Below are positions 25,083 through 37,982 of a stretch of DNA of 64,000 bases, in pieces (within the stretch, counting starts at the first letter, position 1; each line of letters opens with the position of its first letter). This DNA comes from Valencia hispanica (taxonomy: Eukaryota > Chordata > Actinopteri > Cyprinodontiformes > Valenciidae). The notes below the pieces were generated by a model, which was not told where the DNA came from, searched no databases, and worked only from the letters and a program-made list of their open reading frames with translations. Made by a program: the position numbers and the translations under genes. The stretch is from NCBI GenBank assembly GCA_963556495.2, contig OY747721.1, positions 13,894,649 to 13,958,648 on the forward strand, in the 5' to 3' direction.

Positions 25083-25177
25083 CGGTAATTTTAGGACTAT
25101 AAGCCGCTACTTTTTTTCAAATTTAGCTGGTGCAGCTTATATTCAGGTGTGCTCAATAGTTCGAAAATTATATTATG
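25083..25177. mobile_element. very short pogo-like MITE
   Basis: The left end GGTAATTTTAGGACTATAAG then CCGCTAC matches the pogo-like termini at 2304 and 41860. The right side, read backwards, is ATAATTTTCGAACTATTGAG. Only about 95 bp, hence two ends with almost no interior. Confidence 0.65.
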
Positions 25178-25439
25178 TCTAATTTAATCTCTGTATAAAT
25201 GCAGATGCTCTGTGGAGTTTCAGAAGGACACATTGTAGAGGACACATTGAGAGGTTTTGAAATTTTACATGAGACATTTTAAGGAATTTATAAGGTCATT
25301 GAACATTGAAGAAGGTTATGCAAAACTCCACAACTGCTTACTTTTCTCAAATGACAACAACAGCTCAGAAGTTTTATTTGATACAATAAATAGGACCGTT
25401 TCTCCTAAAGCTCCTCCCATGTTGGTATTCTTAGTCTTA

Positions 25440-25930
25440 CAGTAACAATCTTCTAATATTACTCAAATTGAGGTGATCAGGGCTAATCTTTACCCTCCAT
25501 TCATTCCATATGCATCTGTTTATTCATCTTTTGCCCAAACATGTCCCTGAACTTAAATTTAAGGGACCTGCATTGTCAAGCTCCTTCCCATATCACTGAA
25601 CTGTTAAAGCCATTTTGTCCAACCCGAGACCCTACATTTTTAACCAAAATGTGCTAGTTGTCCCAGGGACCAGACATAAACCTTGAGGGGCCGCTCTTTC
25701 CAGACTGTTTCTTTACATTACCTTAAGAATCTTGGCTAATTTAAAAAGCAACTGGAGTAATTCTTATTCAAATGTTTGTTTTAAGAAATAATTTGTGTTT
25801 GTCTTTATAATCTTGTGTAATGGTGTTTTCATTTTTATGCTGTCCTCGTGAAGCACTTTAGGATTTATGTCTGTGAAAGGTGCTGTATATAGAAACTGTG
25901 TGTGCTTACTATCATGCAATAAACACTGAG
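25440..25930 (+). mobile_element. LINE 3' fragment
   Basis: Degenerate 3' part of a non-LTR element. The stretch at 25648-25712 reads roughly QNVLVVPGTRHKP and then GAALSRLF, the tail of a CR1/L2-type ORF. The stretch GTGAAGCACTTTAGG at about 25849, followed by GGTGCTGTATATAGAAA, is a typical 3'-UTR end of such elements. Confidence 0.55.
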
Positions 25931-28002
25931 TAAAAAGTTTTGTAGTTCCCCCAAAGTGTCTACTTCTATCAACAATTGCCTCAGGAAACCTTGGAAAACA
26001 TCTGTACATCCCTTTTCCGATTTTATTTTTAAATAAAAAAACAAAACAAACTATGTATTATTATCCTTACACTTCAGAATTGTGCACTCCTTTGTGTTGG
26101 TCTGTTAACTAAAACATACGTTTTGTGGCTGAAATGTACATAGGAAGACCTAAAGAAGTTATGAATACATTTGCATGGTTCTGTTATAAACACAACAGAT
26201 CAGTCTTCATTTTCTAAATTGAATCTAGTTAAAAATTGCATTATACTCCCGAATATAAAGTTAAAATAATGCATCTTTATCCTAATTAGGAAAACAGTTT
26301 ACTGAAATTCAAATGCCCAGCCAGAAATAAAGGAGCACTGTTTTTCCTCCTGAGACTGATCCCAGTTTCTCCAGGGATTTCTCACAAGAACCGTTTTCTG
26401 GTTGTTGCAGTGAACTATATTTCCCCGGTCAGCAAATTTTGCAAGTGACTTATACCAATTTAATCACGAATAGCAGAAAGACAATAAACAACACAAATTG
26501 GACAGATTAGTGCCAAAAATTGTGATGCATTTAAGTGTGTCAGTGGTTTTTTGTCCTTGTCTTTTTTGTGAGAGAAAAGCGATGAGCTCAGTATCCTATT
26601 TTAGACCATTTGTCAAAAAGAATGGGTTGAAATGAGAAAACTGTCATTTTGGAAAAAAAAAACCTTTGACAACTGTCTGGATACTAACTGTGAAGGTTTA
26701 GTACTGACTTGTGTGTTAGTTTGACATTAGCTCTGGGTTTGTCTGTGTTTCTGATCTGGCCTAATCAGTGTCAAGAGTGTGTCACAAAACACTGAAAGCT
26801 TTCACCGATACTGTGATTTTGACAGTCCATTCATATTTCCTGTCTGGCTGATGAGGCTGGGCATTGTTGATGAAGCACAGGCTGAGTAGGTTATATTAGG
26901 ATCAGGCTTGAGGAGGGCACCATGTTTCAGGAGGACTATCTGAGATCACATTAGTATGCATGTTGTGTGTTTGCCTGTCGCCACAGGCAAGAGGCATACG
27001 CAGAAAAAGCCAGCAAAAAGATCTGACTTGGGAGAAGACACAGCTGTCTCTTAAAGGCACAATCCTTCACTATTTTAAACAAGCAAGTGAAGGTAGAGCT
27101 TATGTTTGCATGTGTAACCTGAACAAAACCGAATCAAATAAAATACATACAATTTTAGCTTATAAAGCAGAAATCTCTTAGTGTTAGTTCATTAGATGTT
27201 GACTTTTACCTCTCAAATAGAAGTCTCATGTTTTTATTCAGTAGGTCTGAAACGGTTTGGGTCTGTTGTAAACATTGTGAACAATAAACTGTGTGGAGAG
27301 TCAAACGAACAAATACAGAAAATCTATTAATTTTATTTTTATCGTATTAATTACATTATTATTATTGTATATATTATGGGTTTAGTATAACTTCATGTTA
27401 TTGTATATTTGTGCAGTTCCTCATTAATTATCTTATGCTAACCATAGGTAACTGTATGATTCATCTTAGCTGAGACAGATGGGCTGGCTGGTCTTCACCA
27501 GGGTAGACCTGAGCTGATTTTAATTTAATTTTGGAAAGCAATACTGTGTTGCAGAGGAAACTTCAGTCAACCAAAAGGAACAGTAGGTCACACACTGCTC
27601 CTTTGAACATTTAAATAAAATAAAAAAATGCAGGAAATTGAAGTGTTACCTTATTGATGTATAGGGAAGTCTGCAACAACATTAAAATATCACTTAGGGA
27701 CATTTTTTTGTAGTCTTTCCTTAAGTTAGAAAAATATTATAGCATAGTAATTTAAAATGGGCTTTCTCACATCTGTCCTGCCTGCAAATACTGTGCATAT
27801 TATGCATTACTAGATGAACATTTATTATGGCTGCCATGAATTATCATATTTTATTGACTGAAAACCTAACTCTTTAAAGTGCAAAACATAACTGAGCCAT
27901 TGGTTTGTTTTGACAAAAAAACCCAAAAACATAGGAGTGTTTGACATCCTGACAGTAAATCTGTATTTTGACCTTCTTTCCAATGTAAAGTATTAGATTG
28001 AA
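25931..28002. other. intronic sequence, nothing recognised
   Basis: About 2 kb, AT-rich, no repeat or coding signal I can support. Confidence 0.4.
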
Positions 28003-30075
28003 GTGCTCTGCGGGGCGCTGGGGTCGGGCGTTTGGCCGGGTTCGGTCGGACTTGCGGGTGGACTGGCCGGGTAGTGGGCGTGCAGGGCAGGTGGGTGGGG
28101 CGCTGGGTTTGGTCGCTTGCTTGGCCATTGAACAGCAGTGGTCGCGCCGCAAGGGAATGGGGCTGGTGGATGTCGGCCTGGTGGGTCGGCCGCCCGGGGC
28201 ATCGGTTTGCTCCTGGTCTGGGCAGGTACGTGGCCGCGGTTTGGGCTGCGGGGGCCTCCGATGCGCAGATGGCGCTGGGGGCCTCCTTTGCTGGCGGGGA
28301 GGCAGTTTCTATCTAGCGACAGGTGCTCTCCCCCTACGAGGGCACTTGGACGGGGGGGGAAGGGTGTGCGGGAGGAGAGGGGCCGAACTCAACCTGGGTG
28401 TCTAGTGTCTTTTGTGTTCTGATAGTAGAGTGAATGTCAGGGTGGGTTTAGTTCTCCTTCTGGGATGGGGCTGGGGGGCCTGCCTTTGGGTCCATGGGGC
28501 TTGGTGGTGCTGTGGCCGTGGGGCCCAGGTTGAACGTGCCATGGCCTCCCTCCCCTGGTGGAACAGCTGTGCCTACTGGGGTCAGTGGGGGAGCTGGCTC
28601 CCTGGGAAGGCATTTTGTCTCCTAGTCCTTCCCTCCCCATCCTCGAACACCTGTCCACCTGCTCCATCACTTTACCACTCATGTAGGGTCTTGGGGCATG
28701 GGCACTATCCCGTGGCGGCGCTGGTCCCAATTTTAGTATACAACTTAGATACTCCCACTTATAACATTTTCATGAGACACACATGTAGGGAGTTTGGGGT
28801 GGGCACACTTTTCGACATCCAGAGGGGGAGCTGTTCAATCAGCTTCACCTCTGGTGCCGGTGCCCACTGTTAAACCACATATAGACACTGAGGGCTCGGG
28901 GTGGGGGTTGGGGGATGTGTGGCTGCCTTCCCCACATCCCACCCCTCTGTTTTAAATGCACATTATAACAAAACGCATCAACACCATACTCGAGCGGGAG
29001 GATGGAGGCTACGGGTCTTTTCACACCCATGTCACGGGCCATCAGGGGTTGGGGGCCGGAGGAGGAACAGGTGGTCAATCCAGCGTCTCTGCTCATTCGA
29101 TCACCTGTTCTGTGCGCACCGTGCGTGGTCGGTTTATTGGCGGGTTGGACTGGACTTGGCCTTTGTTGGATGCCTGGTCTCATCGCTCTGCATTGCGCTG
29201 ACCTTGGCCTGGGGATGCCGTCCGTCCGCTGCGGCTACCGGTGGGGCGCCCCGACGTCGGGCAGGGGTGGGGCGCTGGGATGTTGGCGGTGAGGATTGGC
29301 CTAGGGTGGCGGTGGTGCGTGGCGGCCGGTCCCTTGTCGGGTCCCTTTTGGGGGGTGGGGCGCCCCTGGGCCCCGGCTCTCCCGGTCCATGGAGCGGCCC
29401 ACCCTGGCGGGACCCGTGGGCTCGTCACTGCTGCCCCCCGGGCCCATCGTAGCCACTGGACGTTCCCCTGGGGTTCTCATCTGCTCCTCTCTTGGGGGAT
29501 GCGGTCTGCCCCGCCCTGGTCCGCCTGGGGCTCTGGGGGTCCTTTGGACGTCTTGGCTCCGATCTCCTTCATTTCTGCATCAATTCCTGGGAGACGGATT
29601 GATGCCTGCTTACACCAGCTATCGGAACACTCCTATGGAGAAACCTTATATGCACCAGCATGCTCACACACACACATAGGTGTGGGGTCTCTGGTGTTTA
29701 CAGATATATTCTTGGGCTGAGGTTATCATTACTAGATCTTGATTAATCGGTACCATGAGTTTTTCTGTGACATTCTTGTAGTATTTTATACCCATTTTTG
29801 TGTGATTTGGTTGTGTAGTTTTTAGTTCACAATGTTTGGTTTGTTTTGTCAATGTTCCTTTTTCGGGTTTTTTGTTTTTTCACCTCTCTCTGCCGTCCTG
29901 TGGGTATGGAGGCAGACTTTGATGTTTTCCTGTATTTTCTTTGTTCCCCTTCCTCTCTTGTATTTTCCACTCACCCTTTCTCTTGACTTTTTGTTTCCTA
30001 CCTCTCTTCTTCATCTTCTTTCTTTCTTTCCCTTAATTTTCCGTCTCCGTGTCCATAACATAAGGAAATAAAAAC
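28003..30075 (+). repeat. GC-rich, strand-asymmetric block of unknown family
   Basis: Composition changes abruptly at 28003 from AT-rich to strongly GC-rich with G runs on the + strand, continuing to about 29660. A pyrimidine-rich tract (29830-30050) and an AATAAA-containing end at about 30064-30096 follow. The order G-rich body, pyrimidine-rich tail, AATAAA suggests a + strand transcript unit, probably a retroelement. Frames up to 183 codons occur in several phases on both strands, as expected from few stop codons in GC-rich DNA, and none shows a domain. A four-run G-quadruplex motif lies at 28892-28914. Family not recognised. Confidence 0.55.
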
Positions 30076-31385
30076 CCCAGCAATTCATAATAAAGATTTT
30101 ACACACATATATATCAAGTGGAGTACTATAGCAAAAGCTGTACTGCTCCGCTTGTGAAAGTAAACCTGTTGGGCTTCTACTTGGTACTCAGACACCAATT
30201 CTGAGCTCCACACTGCCAAACAGGACAGGTTTGAAAAAAAAAGAAGATTGAAGTGACTTTAAAAAAAACGGAGACTTGCACAACCACTGTATGGCTCATT
30301 AAGATAATGTGTTCTTGAGATACGGATTTCAAGGAAACAGAAAGGCACCTTCTTTATGCATATAACAATAATGCTGGTTAGAAATAAAGTAGATATTATG
30401 TGTGCCTGAATTTTGGCAGAATTTCCCCTATCATGAATTGCAGATAGATTTGGCTCCCCACAGAGTGTGTTTTTCATTTTTAATAGTATAGTAATACCAA
30501 TAGTAATAGTAACACCTGTCAGTTGGTCAGATCTCTAAGCTACTGCCCTTAAACAACAATTTTCTTAACTTAATCCTGTTTAATGGATAAACCACCAAAT
30601 TTCAATTTCTAAGCTCAGTTTGAAGCTGGAGACTTTATCACTACTTTCCTTTAATATGGACTTTGTGTTGTAAACTTGTAACCCAATTCAGTGTCGCAAA
30701 GACAATGTCATAACACTTATAAAATAATGATACATGCTCCGTAATGCAACATCCTGACACACCAATATTAATCACCACTGAAGAGTAATTATCATTATTT
30801 ACATGGTTAACACATGCCAACACACAATACAAACACATCCTATGCAACCACACAACTTTTAAAGCAATCACTTTGAGAAGTTTAAAACTACTACTTTTAG
30901 CTTGCTGGAGTAGATTCTGTATTCAACTTAAATTTTACCATTTGTTATTCTTTCTTTCTCCATACCAGTGCTACAGATCCCAACATATTTCTTAGCATAT
31001 CCAAATTCTTCTTTAGTAAACATTTGCATTCTGTCAAAGTCCTTTAGTCAGTCTTTTATTTTTTTGTAACAATCTTTTCCCTCAAACTTCAAAGTGAAAT
31101 GGAGTTGAACTCCAATACATTAATACAAGTTCCTTTTTGTAGACCTTTTCTGGCAGGTGTGCCTATCATTGCAGTGACGTCTCTGGTTGACAACACTTTA
31201 TTTACTTCAGCTTGTAAACGCACATCCACTCAAGGAGCAATGGCTGACGGAGAGTGGGTTTTGATTGAGCTGGAAAGATTTTTACTAGGAGAGCAACTCA
31301 TAAAATATTCTAGCAACACTTGTAAACAAACAAAATGGTCCGTTTTGTTGTTCTCTAAACCTGGTGTTCAAAATCACCAAAAGGC
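30076..31385. other. intronic sequence, nothing recognised
   Basis: AT-rich; no feature supported. Confidence 0.4.
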
Positions 31386-31445
31386 AAGGCAATTTTATTT
31401 GTATAGCACACTTTCAACAAGGTAATTCAAGGTGCAACAGACCAT
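31386..31445 (-). repeat. LINE 3'-end fragment
   Basis: GGCAATTTTATTTGTATAGC and AATTCAAGGTGCA are the reverse complement of the 3'-UTR end of L2-type fish LINEs, similar in plan to the tail at 37983-38050. Confidence 0.6.
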
Positions 31446-32059
31446 ATTAGATAAACTGACCTTGTAATATAAAGCATCTAGTGCCCAAAAGCTGCATTGA
31501 CGACTAATTACATCGTCTATAGAGCACTGTTCTAGTGAAATGATCTTGGGCTAATGTTGGGCTGACCAACAGACGTGCACTCTCCACTGCGTTCGAAGGA
31601 TAATTTAAAATTTGGGCTCTACGCGTCTGTCCTCGCGTGCCTGTCTGAGAGCCCCTTGTGTCGACGGATGATGGCGCTGCGTGTCTCCGCACCTCTGCTG
31701 AGGGAGAAGTATAAACTAGGCTTTAGAATCCTTTCAGTTTTTGAAAAGAAAGAGTGATACATTTTAAACTTAGAAGACAAATGATTATAAACATCCATTG
31801 CCTCAATTGCTTTTTTTATACGTGTGTTAGTTGGACCTGCCCGACAGTGTTTTCCAAAAGTATTTATAGCCAGTTCATTTTTTCACATTTTCTTATGTTA
31901 CAATCACAAACTTTGATGTATTTTGCTGGGATTTTGTCTGATAGACCAAGACTAACTAACATATAATTGTGAAGTGGAAGGAAAATGATACATGGATTTT
32001 ACATTTTCTTGATTACATTGTTTTTAATAACTAGGATCAAATTAGAATGTATATAATTG

Positions 32060-32370
32060 ACTTTGAATCTGTCAATATCTCTTTTTCTTCTCTTTCGGCT
32101 TTTCCTTTTAAGGGTCACCACAGTGAATCCTGTGTCTCCATATAGTTCTATCCTCTGCATCTTCTACCCTCACACCAACTAACTTCATGTCCTCTTTTAC
32201 CACATCAGTAAATCTCCTTTTTGGTCTTCCTCTTGGCTTTGAATTTATCTATATGATTGGAGTAAATTAACTATACATCCAATTTATATATAAATTGGAT
32301 TGGGTTTTTTGTACAGTGCCTTGAGACAACAGTTGTTGTGGATTGGCACTATATAAATATTTAGGCCTGC
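32060..32370. mobile_element. LINE-derived fragments inside the old Tc1
   Basis: 32090-32245 contains TAAGGGTCACCACAGTGAAT and CTCTGCATCTTCTACCCTCA, a stretch common to fish LINE 3' regions. 32300-32362 reads TGTACAGTGCCTTGAGACAA and TTGGCACTATATAAAT, a typical LINE 3' terminus. Both are short, non-coding pieces. Confidence 0.5.
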
Positions 32371-32948
32371 ATTTTGCCTGGTACAATATAATACATGAAT
32401 ATGCTTTGGCTATACTTCCAGGGTCTGTGCCTTACTGAGAGATGAACTGCCCCAGTCTTAAGTGTTTTGGACCATCAGGTTTGTTTTCAATAAAAACCCT
32501 GTATTTAACTCCATCTATTTTTTCATTTGATTTTTCATTTCTGACCAGCATCCTGCTCAGTCTGAAGAATAAACAAACTCCACACCATGATGTTTCAATA
32601 TGAGGATAGTGTACACATAGTGTCTAGCATATTGACCAAAAGTTAAATTTCAGGATCGTCTGACCAGAGCACCTTTCTCCACGTTTTACACATTCTATGT
32701 GTTCTAAACAAGCTTATTTTTTTTGGCAAACTTTAAATTGGATAAGTACATGAATAAGATTTTGTTTCAGGGCTACCAGACTCTATTCTTTATTATATTA
32801 TCTAAAAAAATATTTCTAAAGAATAAATTGGTTCTAAATTGATTTGTATCATTACATCTTTAATCTTTAAACTACAGCTTGATTTTTTGTCGAACTCATT
32901 GGTCAGTGTGGTTTTACAGGGTTGTCTGTGGATAATTTTGGGATACTA

Positions 32949-34535
32949 CAGTGGCTTGCAAAAGTATTCGGCCCCCTTGAACTTTTCCACATGTTGTCAC
33001 ATTACAGCCACAAGCATGAATCAATTTTATTGGAATTTCACGTGCAAGACCAATACAAAGTGGTGTACACGTGAGAAGTGGAACGAAAATCATACATGAT
33101 TCCAAACATTTTTTACAAATAAATAACTGAACAGTGGGGTGTGCGTAATTATTCAGCCCCCTGAGTCAATACTTTGTAGAACCACCTCTTGCTGCAATTC
33201 CAGCTGCCAGTCTTTTAGGGTATGTCTCTACCAGCTTTGCATATGTAGAGACTGAAATTCTTGCCCATTCTTTTTTGCAAAACAGGTCCAGCTCAGTCAG
33301 ATTAGATGGACAGCGTTTGTGAACAGCAGTTTTCAGATCTTGCCAAATATTCTCGATTGGATTTAGATCTGGACTTTGACTGGGCCATTCTAATACATGG
33401 ACATGTTTTGTTTTAAACCATTCCATTGTTGCCCTGGCTTTATGTTTAGGGTCGTTGTCCTGCTGGAAGGTGAACCTCCGCCCCAGTCTCAAGTCTTTTG
33501 CAGACTCCAAGAGGTTTTCTTCCAAGATTGCCCTGTATTTGGCTCCATCCATCTTCCCATCAACTCTGACCAGTTTCCCTGTCCCTGCTGAAGAGAAGCA
33601 CCCACAGAGCATGATGCTGCCACCACCATATTTGACAGTGGGGATGGTGTGTTCAAAATGGTGTGCAGTGTTGGTTTTGCATTTTGGCCAAAAAGTTCCA
33701 TTTTGGTCTCATCTGACCAGAGCACCTTCTTCCACATGTTTGCTGTGTTCCCCACATGGCTTGTGGCAAACTGCAAACGGGACTTCTTATGGTTTCCTTT
33801 TAACAATGGCTTTCTTCTTGCCACTCTTCCATAAAGGCCAACTTTGTACAGTGCACGACTAATAGTTGTCCTATGGACAGATTCCCCCACCTGAGCTGTA
33901 GATCTCTGCAGCTCGTCCAGAGTCACCATGGGCCTCTTGGCTGCATTTCTGATCAGCGCTCTCCTTGTTCGGCCTGTGAGTTTAGGTGGACGGCCTTGTC
34001 TTGGTAGGTTTACAGTTGTGCCATACTCTTTCCATTTCTGAATGATCGCTTGAACAGTGCTCCGTGGGATGTTCAAGGCTTGGGAAAAGTTCTTGTAGCC
34101 TAAGTCTGCTTTAAATTTCTCAATAACTTTATCCCTGACCTGTCTGGTGTGTTCTTTGGACTTCATGGTGTTGTTGCTCCCACCATTCTCTTAGACAACC
34201 TATGAGGCTGTCACAGGGCAGCTGTATTTGTACTGACATTAGATTACACACAGGCGCACTCTATTTAGTCATTAGCACTTATCAGGCAATGTCTATGGGC
34301 AACTGACTGCACTCAGACCAAAGGGGGCTGAATAATTACGCACACCCCACTTTTCAGTTATTTATTTGTAAAAAAAATTTTGAATCATGTATGATTTTCG
34401 TTCCACTTCTCACGTGTACAACACTTTGTATCAGTCTTTCACGTGGAATTCCAATAAAATTGATTCATGTTTGTGGCTGTAATGTGACAAAATGTGGAAA
34501 AGTTCAAAGGGGCCGAATACTTTTGCAAGCCACTG
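32949..34535 (-). mobile_element. Tc1 transposon with about 215-bp inverted terminal repeats
   Basis: Near-complete 1,587-bp element flanked by TA on both sides (32947-32948 and 34536-34537). The terminal repeats 32949-33163 and 34321-34535 are inverted copies starting CAGTGGCTTGCAAAAGTATT with few differences. Long ends of this kind mark the inverted-repeat/direct-repeat (IR/DR) group of fish Tc1 elements. The broken transposase lies between them on the minus strand. The close match of the two ends and of the solo end at 24509 points to fairly recent activity. Confidence 0.93.
33166..34166 (-). pseudogene. Tc1 transposase, one frameshift
   Basis: Cut-and-paste transposase relic, about 333 codons, normal length. 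From M at 34166: MKSKEHTRQVRDKVIEKFKA, a paired-type helix-turn-helix (IPRSTVQAIIQKWKEYGTT), a GRPPKLTGRTRR basic hook and a second helix-turn-helix. WSDETKMELFG holds the first catalytic Asp. Near 33680 the frame shifts by one base, and the protein continues in another frame: QQDNDPKHKARATMEWF (second Asp), then WPSQSPDLNPIENIWQDLK (Glu), ending ARGGSTKY. The second Asp and the Glu are 34 residues apart (DD34E, classic Tc1). Catalytic residues are intact; only the shift disables it. Confidence 0.93.
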
Positions 34536-34897
34536 TATCTCATACTTGCATTTGTCCTTTCATGCAGTACCCATGGGTAGTTTTAATGGAAGTTTTTCAA
34601 CACTAGTTTTCTTCTTGGCCCTTGTCTTTTAAAGACTATGTTTTTTTGGTGCATTATTTGGTGTACTGGATTTCATTTAGAGGTTTCAGTATAAAATGGG
34701 CTAATGACCTAAATATGCCTTTGTCTTCAGATTTTCTGTTTCAAAACCACGTACCTATGTCCTTCCACATCACAATCATGCACTACTTTGTGTTGGACTA
34801 TCACATAAAATCCCATTAAAATAGATCTAAGTTTTTCATTATGGCTTGACAAAATTCAAAACATTCAAAAAGTTTGAATATTTTTGCAAGGCATTGC

Positions 34898-37800
34898 ATT
34901 TATCTTGTCTCTAATAACATTTGCTGTCTGTCAGACCTCAAACAGACTTTCAATGATTATTGTTCTGAAATAAAAATAAATAGAGATTTTCTTTTACTGT
35001 ACATGATTTTGCTTCTGTCTTATCAATGCAGACATTAGGTGGAGAGTTTGCTGACAAGTGAGCTACAGATTGGGCTGAGTGTGTCTTTGCAACTCTCTTT
35101 AGTTGTTGTGCAGCGGTTGGTCCTATTTGTAAATCTGGGCTCGCCATGCAATCCCCCCCATCCCCCCGTGGAGAGAGCCGTCTGGCGGAAAATGAGTTCA
35201 GGGCAGCCTTAGATACAGATGTGAAGCATGATTATCTGACCAAGATGAATGTTGCATACTGGCACCATCTGCCGACACCTGACTGACAAGCCTCTTCACA
35301 ACTACTTGCTACAACCATTGTGTTTTACTTCCCACCACAGCTGGATCTTTATCTACAGGTGGCATTATCATTTCTAGGGTTACACCAACATTGTCTCCAG
35401 TTCCTAAACTGGGACGGCCAAAGGCATAAAGAGATTTGAAGGCTTTAAAGGAGAGGAGCTGATTAAAAATACATGCGGAAGCTTTTTGTCATTACGGAAC
35501 CATCAGTGGTTGCAAGTTGACAATACAGTTTTACTTCATGGAAATGAATTAGGCTGGCCTCATTTATTATACATGCCCATTGGTTTCTTGTTCGGGATGG
35601 CCATTGTGTCATTTCTAAACAGATGAAAGCTAGACGGGGGTGGTGACAACCTGGTAATATATTTCTGGATGTAAAACATTTGTCTTGCTGTCTGTCAGAA
35701 ACCTCTCTGTTCATGTCTTTGTCTCTTCAGGTCAAACCCTCTTCTACTTTAGTGCTGGCTCTGAGGAAGAAAATCAGGACAGTCTTTTTCAGAACAATAA
35801 CTGAACTTCTCCGCTTTTGATTTAGAAAAACCAGGCAGTGGAGGTGCACATGTAAAGGACTAAAAATATCTGTTTTCAACCCAAAGACAGAGAGCTGGTT
35901 TTGTAACAAATGGTCTATAAAATCCAAAGAATAAAAAGGCATTAACTCTTCCCTGATTTAGTTGTGTTTAAACCCACTTTATAGAACATATACTGCAGTT
36001 AGATAGCAAAGGTTTTACCTTCTGTCTATCATTTCTGATAATCTTCAATTTTTTTCTCTAGCCAGATAAATCCATCATGACATAAGTAATTTTTGAGCTA
36101 CACTGTGTGGATTCTGGTGCACAAATGACTGAAATAAAAACAGCTCAAGCTTTATTTTCTTCGGAGTATTTTTATGTTACATTTTTTTCTGTTTATTTTA
36201 CTTTTATCTAGTTGTACTGACAGCTCAGTGGGATTTCCTTTGGGATACATGACAGTGATTAAGTTTCACCTTAGGCCTAACAATGTCAGCACTGTTACCT
36301 GACAACTCCTTGTCAGTTCTCACTGACAATCCTGAACCTCAGGTTCATTACCCTGCCGTGTTAACACTGTCAAGGGATACCAAGTTTTAAAAAAAAGTCA
36401 ATTTTCAAATTTGCCAAAATATTATGTCATACTGTCACTCCAGGTTAACGTCCTTTCAGGGAGATGCCAGAAAACATGTCAGATTGTCTGGAGTGTTTCC
36501 TCTCCCTTAGTTGTTGCTGTGCACTGCTAGGGAGCTGTCTTTTCTTAGGCTTACATAGAAGACACATTTGGCTGTGACAAAGTATTTCTGGTCATAAAAA
36601 CATGAAAATGTATATCTAGGAAGCTTGTTCCTGCTCTCCAACCTGCCTCCCAGTCTGCCATGAAAAATCTGTGAGTTCTTCCTATGCTTTAGTTATGCAT
36701 TTGCATCTTTCTTGCAACACAGAGGCAGAGTGAGAAAGAGTGACAAATTAAAACAATGTCTTGTCTTGGTTTGCGATAGCAGGCTTGTGATAGCAGGTCT
36801 GCTTCAGTGTGACCACTGAGGCTTCAGGTTCAGGTTTATGCTTCGTTTGTTGTTTGTTTGTGTCTTTGGGGACATAAAACCAGATTCTGTCACTGGGGGT
36901 CCTCTTCTACTTTCAGTTGACTTGATGTACTGATTTTATTTTGTGTCCATTCACTGGCAGGTAAACAGGAAGTGATGAGTTCTGGCAATATTGTACAAAA
37001 CTGATTTCTTTCTCTCTGGATTTGATTTTCTTAACTACTTATTTAATTGTGCAGTGCACAACGCCCTCTATATTTTTTTAGAATCCCTTGTAATGTGTAA
37101 AAGGCCATAAAAGAAATCCATCTTTTATTCATGCTTCATCTTACAGTAAAAAAAAAAGAAACAACCTTTAATGTTTAGTGTGGTAAAAGAGTGACTTTTA
37201 ATTTATCTAAGACCAACTGTCTGCATTCTCAACTTCCACTTGTCACAATAGAAAAGATAACATCATAATATAGAAGGTGGCAAACAAAAACCTCAACAAT
37301 TATTAGCACATATCTATTTTAATTCAAGGTGTTGAATAAGTAAATTGATGGGTTAGTATGAAGATCGTAAGAGGTTTTTTATCTGAGGGTGGTGCCAGAG
37401 TCCAGATTCTCACCTGATTTTGTTGGTCACAGTTCGTGCACAATATCACACAAATGTTTTGTATTTGCAATATCACTGTACACAATATGCATATCACGAA
37501 GAACTACTTGGACTGCAATAAATTATAGGTAATTATTGAGTTACCATGGAACCAAGCCCTCCATGGCTGGCGTACATTTGGCAACAGTTGTTTTTTAATG
37601 CTGCATATAAGCTTTTTTAATATAATCTTCTTGTACAGATGTTTGCTATTAATCCAAATTTGAAAGACATGAACACTTTTCAATTATGTGTTTATTTATT
37701 GCAAGTCATATTGTCATTAAGAAATTTACAAACATTACTGCATTACATGTTTTCTTGATTTCAAGCTGCTTCAATACCACTTGCTTTCAATGTTTTGATT

Positions 37801-37982
37801 ATAGCTCTGAATATATATACCGTAAGTGCAATTTGTAACAAGGTCCTTTTTTTTCAGTCATTTCCTAATTCATGAAAAATTACACACATCTGGCTTACTT
37901 GAAAGGCATGTTTTCTTCTTATTCCCACTTTGAAGAGTGGCTAAGAGGAATATGTTACTGCAACTGTAGTATTCTTACCCTT
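34898..37982. other. intronic sequence, nothing recognised
   Basis: About 3 kb without a supported feature. AT-rich, with small homopolymers. Confidence 0.4.

Larger units (their letters stand above)
31845..34897 (-). mobile_element. old Tc1 element, host of nested insertions
   Basis: Left-end text ACAGTGTTTTCCAAAAGTAT at 31844 and right-end text read backwards from 34897, GCAATGCCTTGCAAAAATAT, are diverged Tc1 termini. The following TGGGATTTTGTCTGATAGAC (about 31929) pairs with TGGGATTTTATGTGATAGTC on the other side. Transposase-like relics occur at 32400-32720 (CTGACCAGAGCACCTTTCTC). The element is split by LINE fragments and by the young Tc1 at 32949-34535. Confidence 0.65.

Noticed and set aside
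28003..29720. Many overlapping frames of 80-183 codons on both strands, and a possible CpG-island promoter
   Set aside because: High GC leaves few stop codons by chance; no domain, splice structure or consistent strand of coding is visible, and the block has the look of a repeat with a 3' tail.
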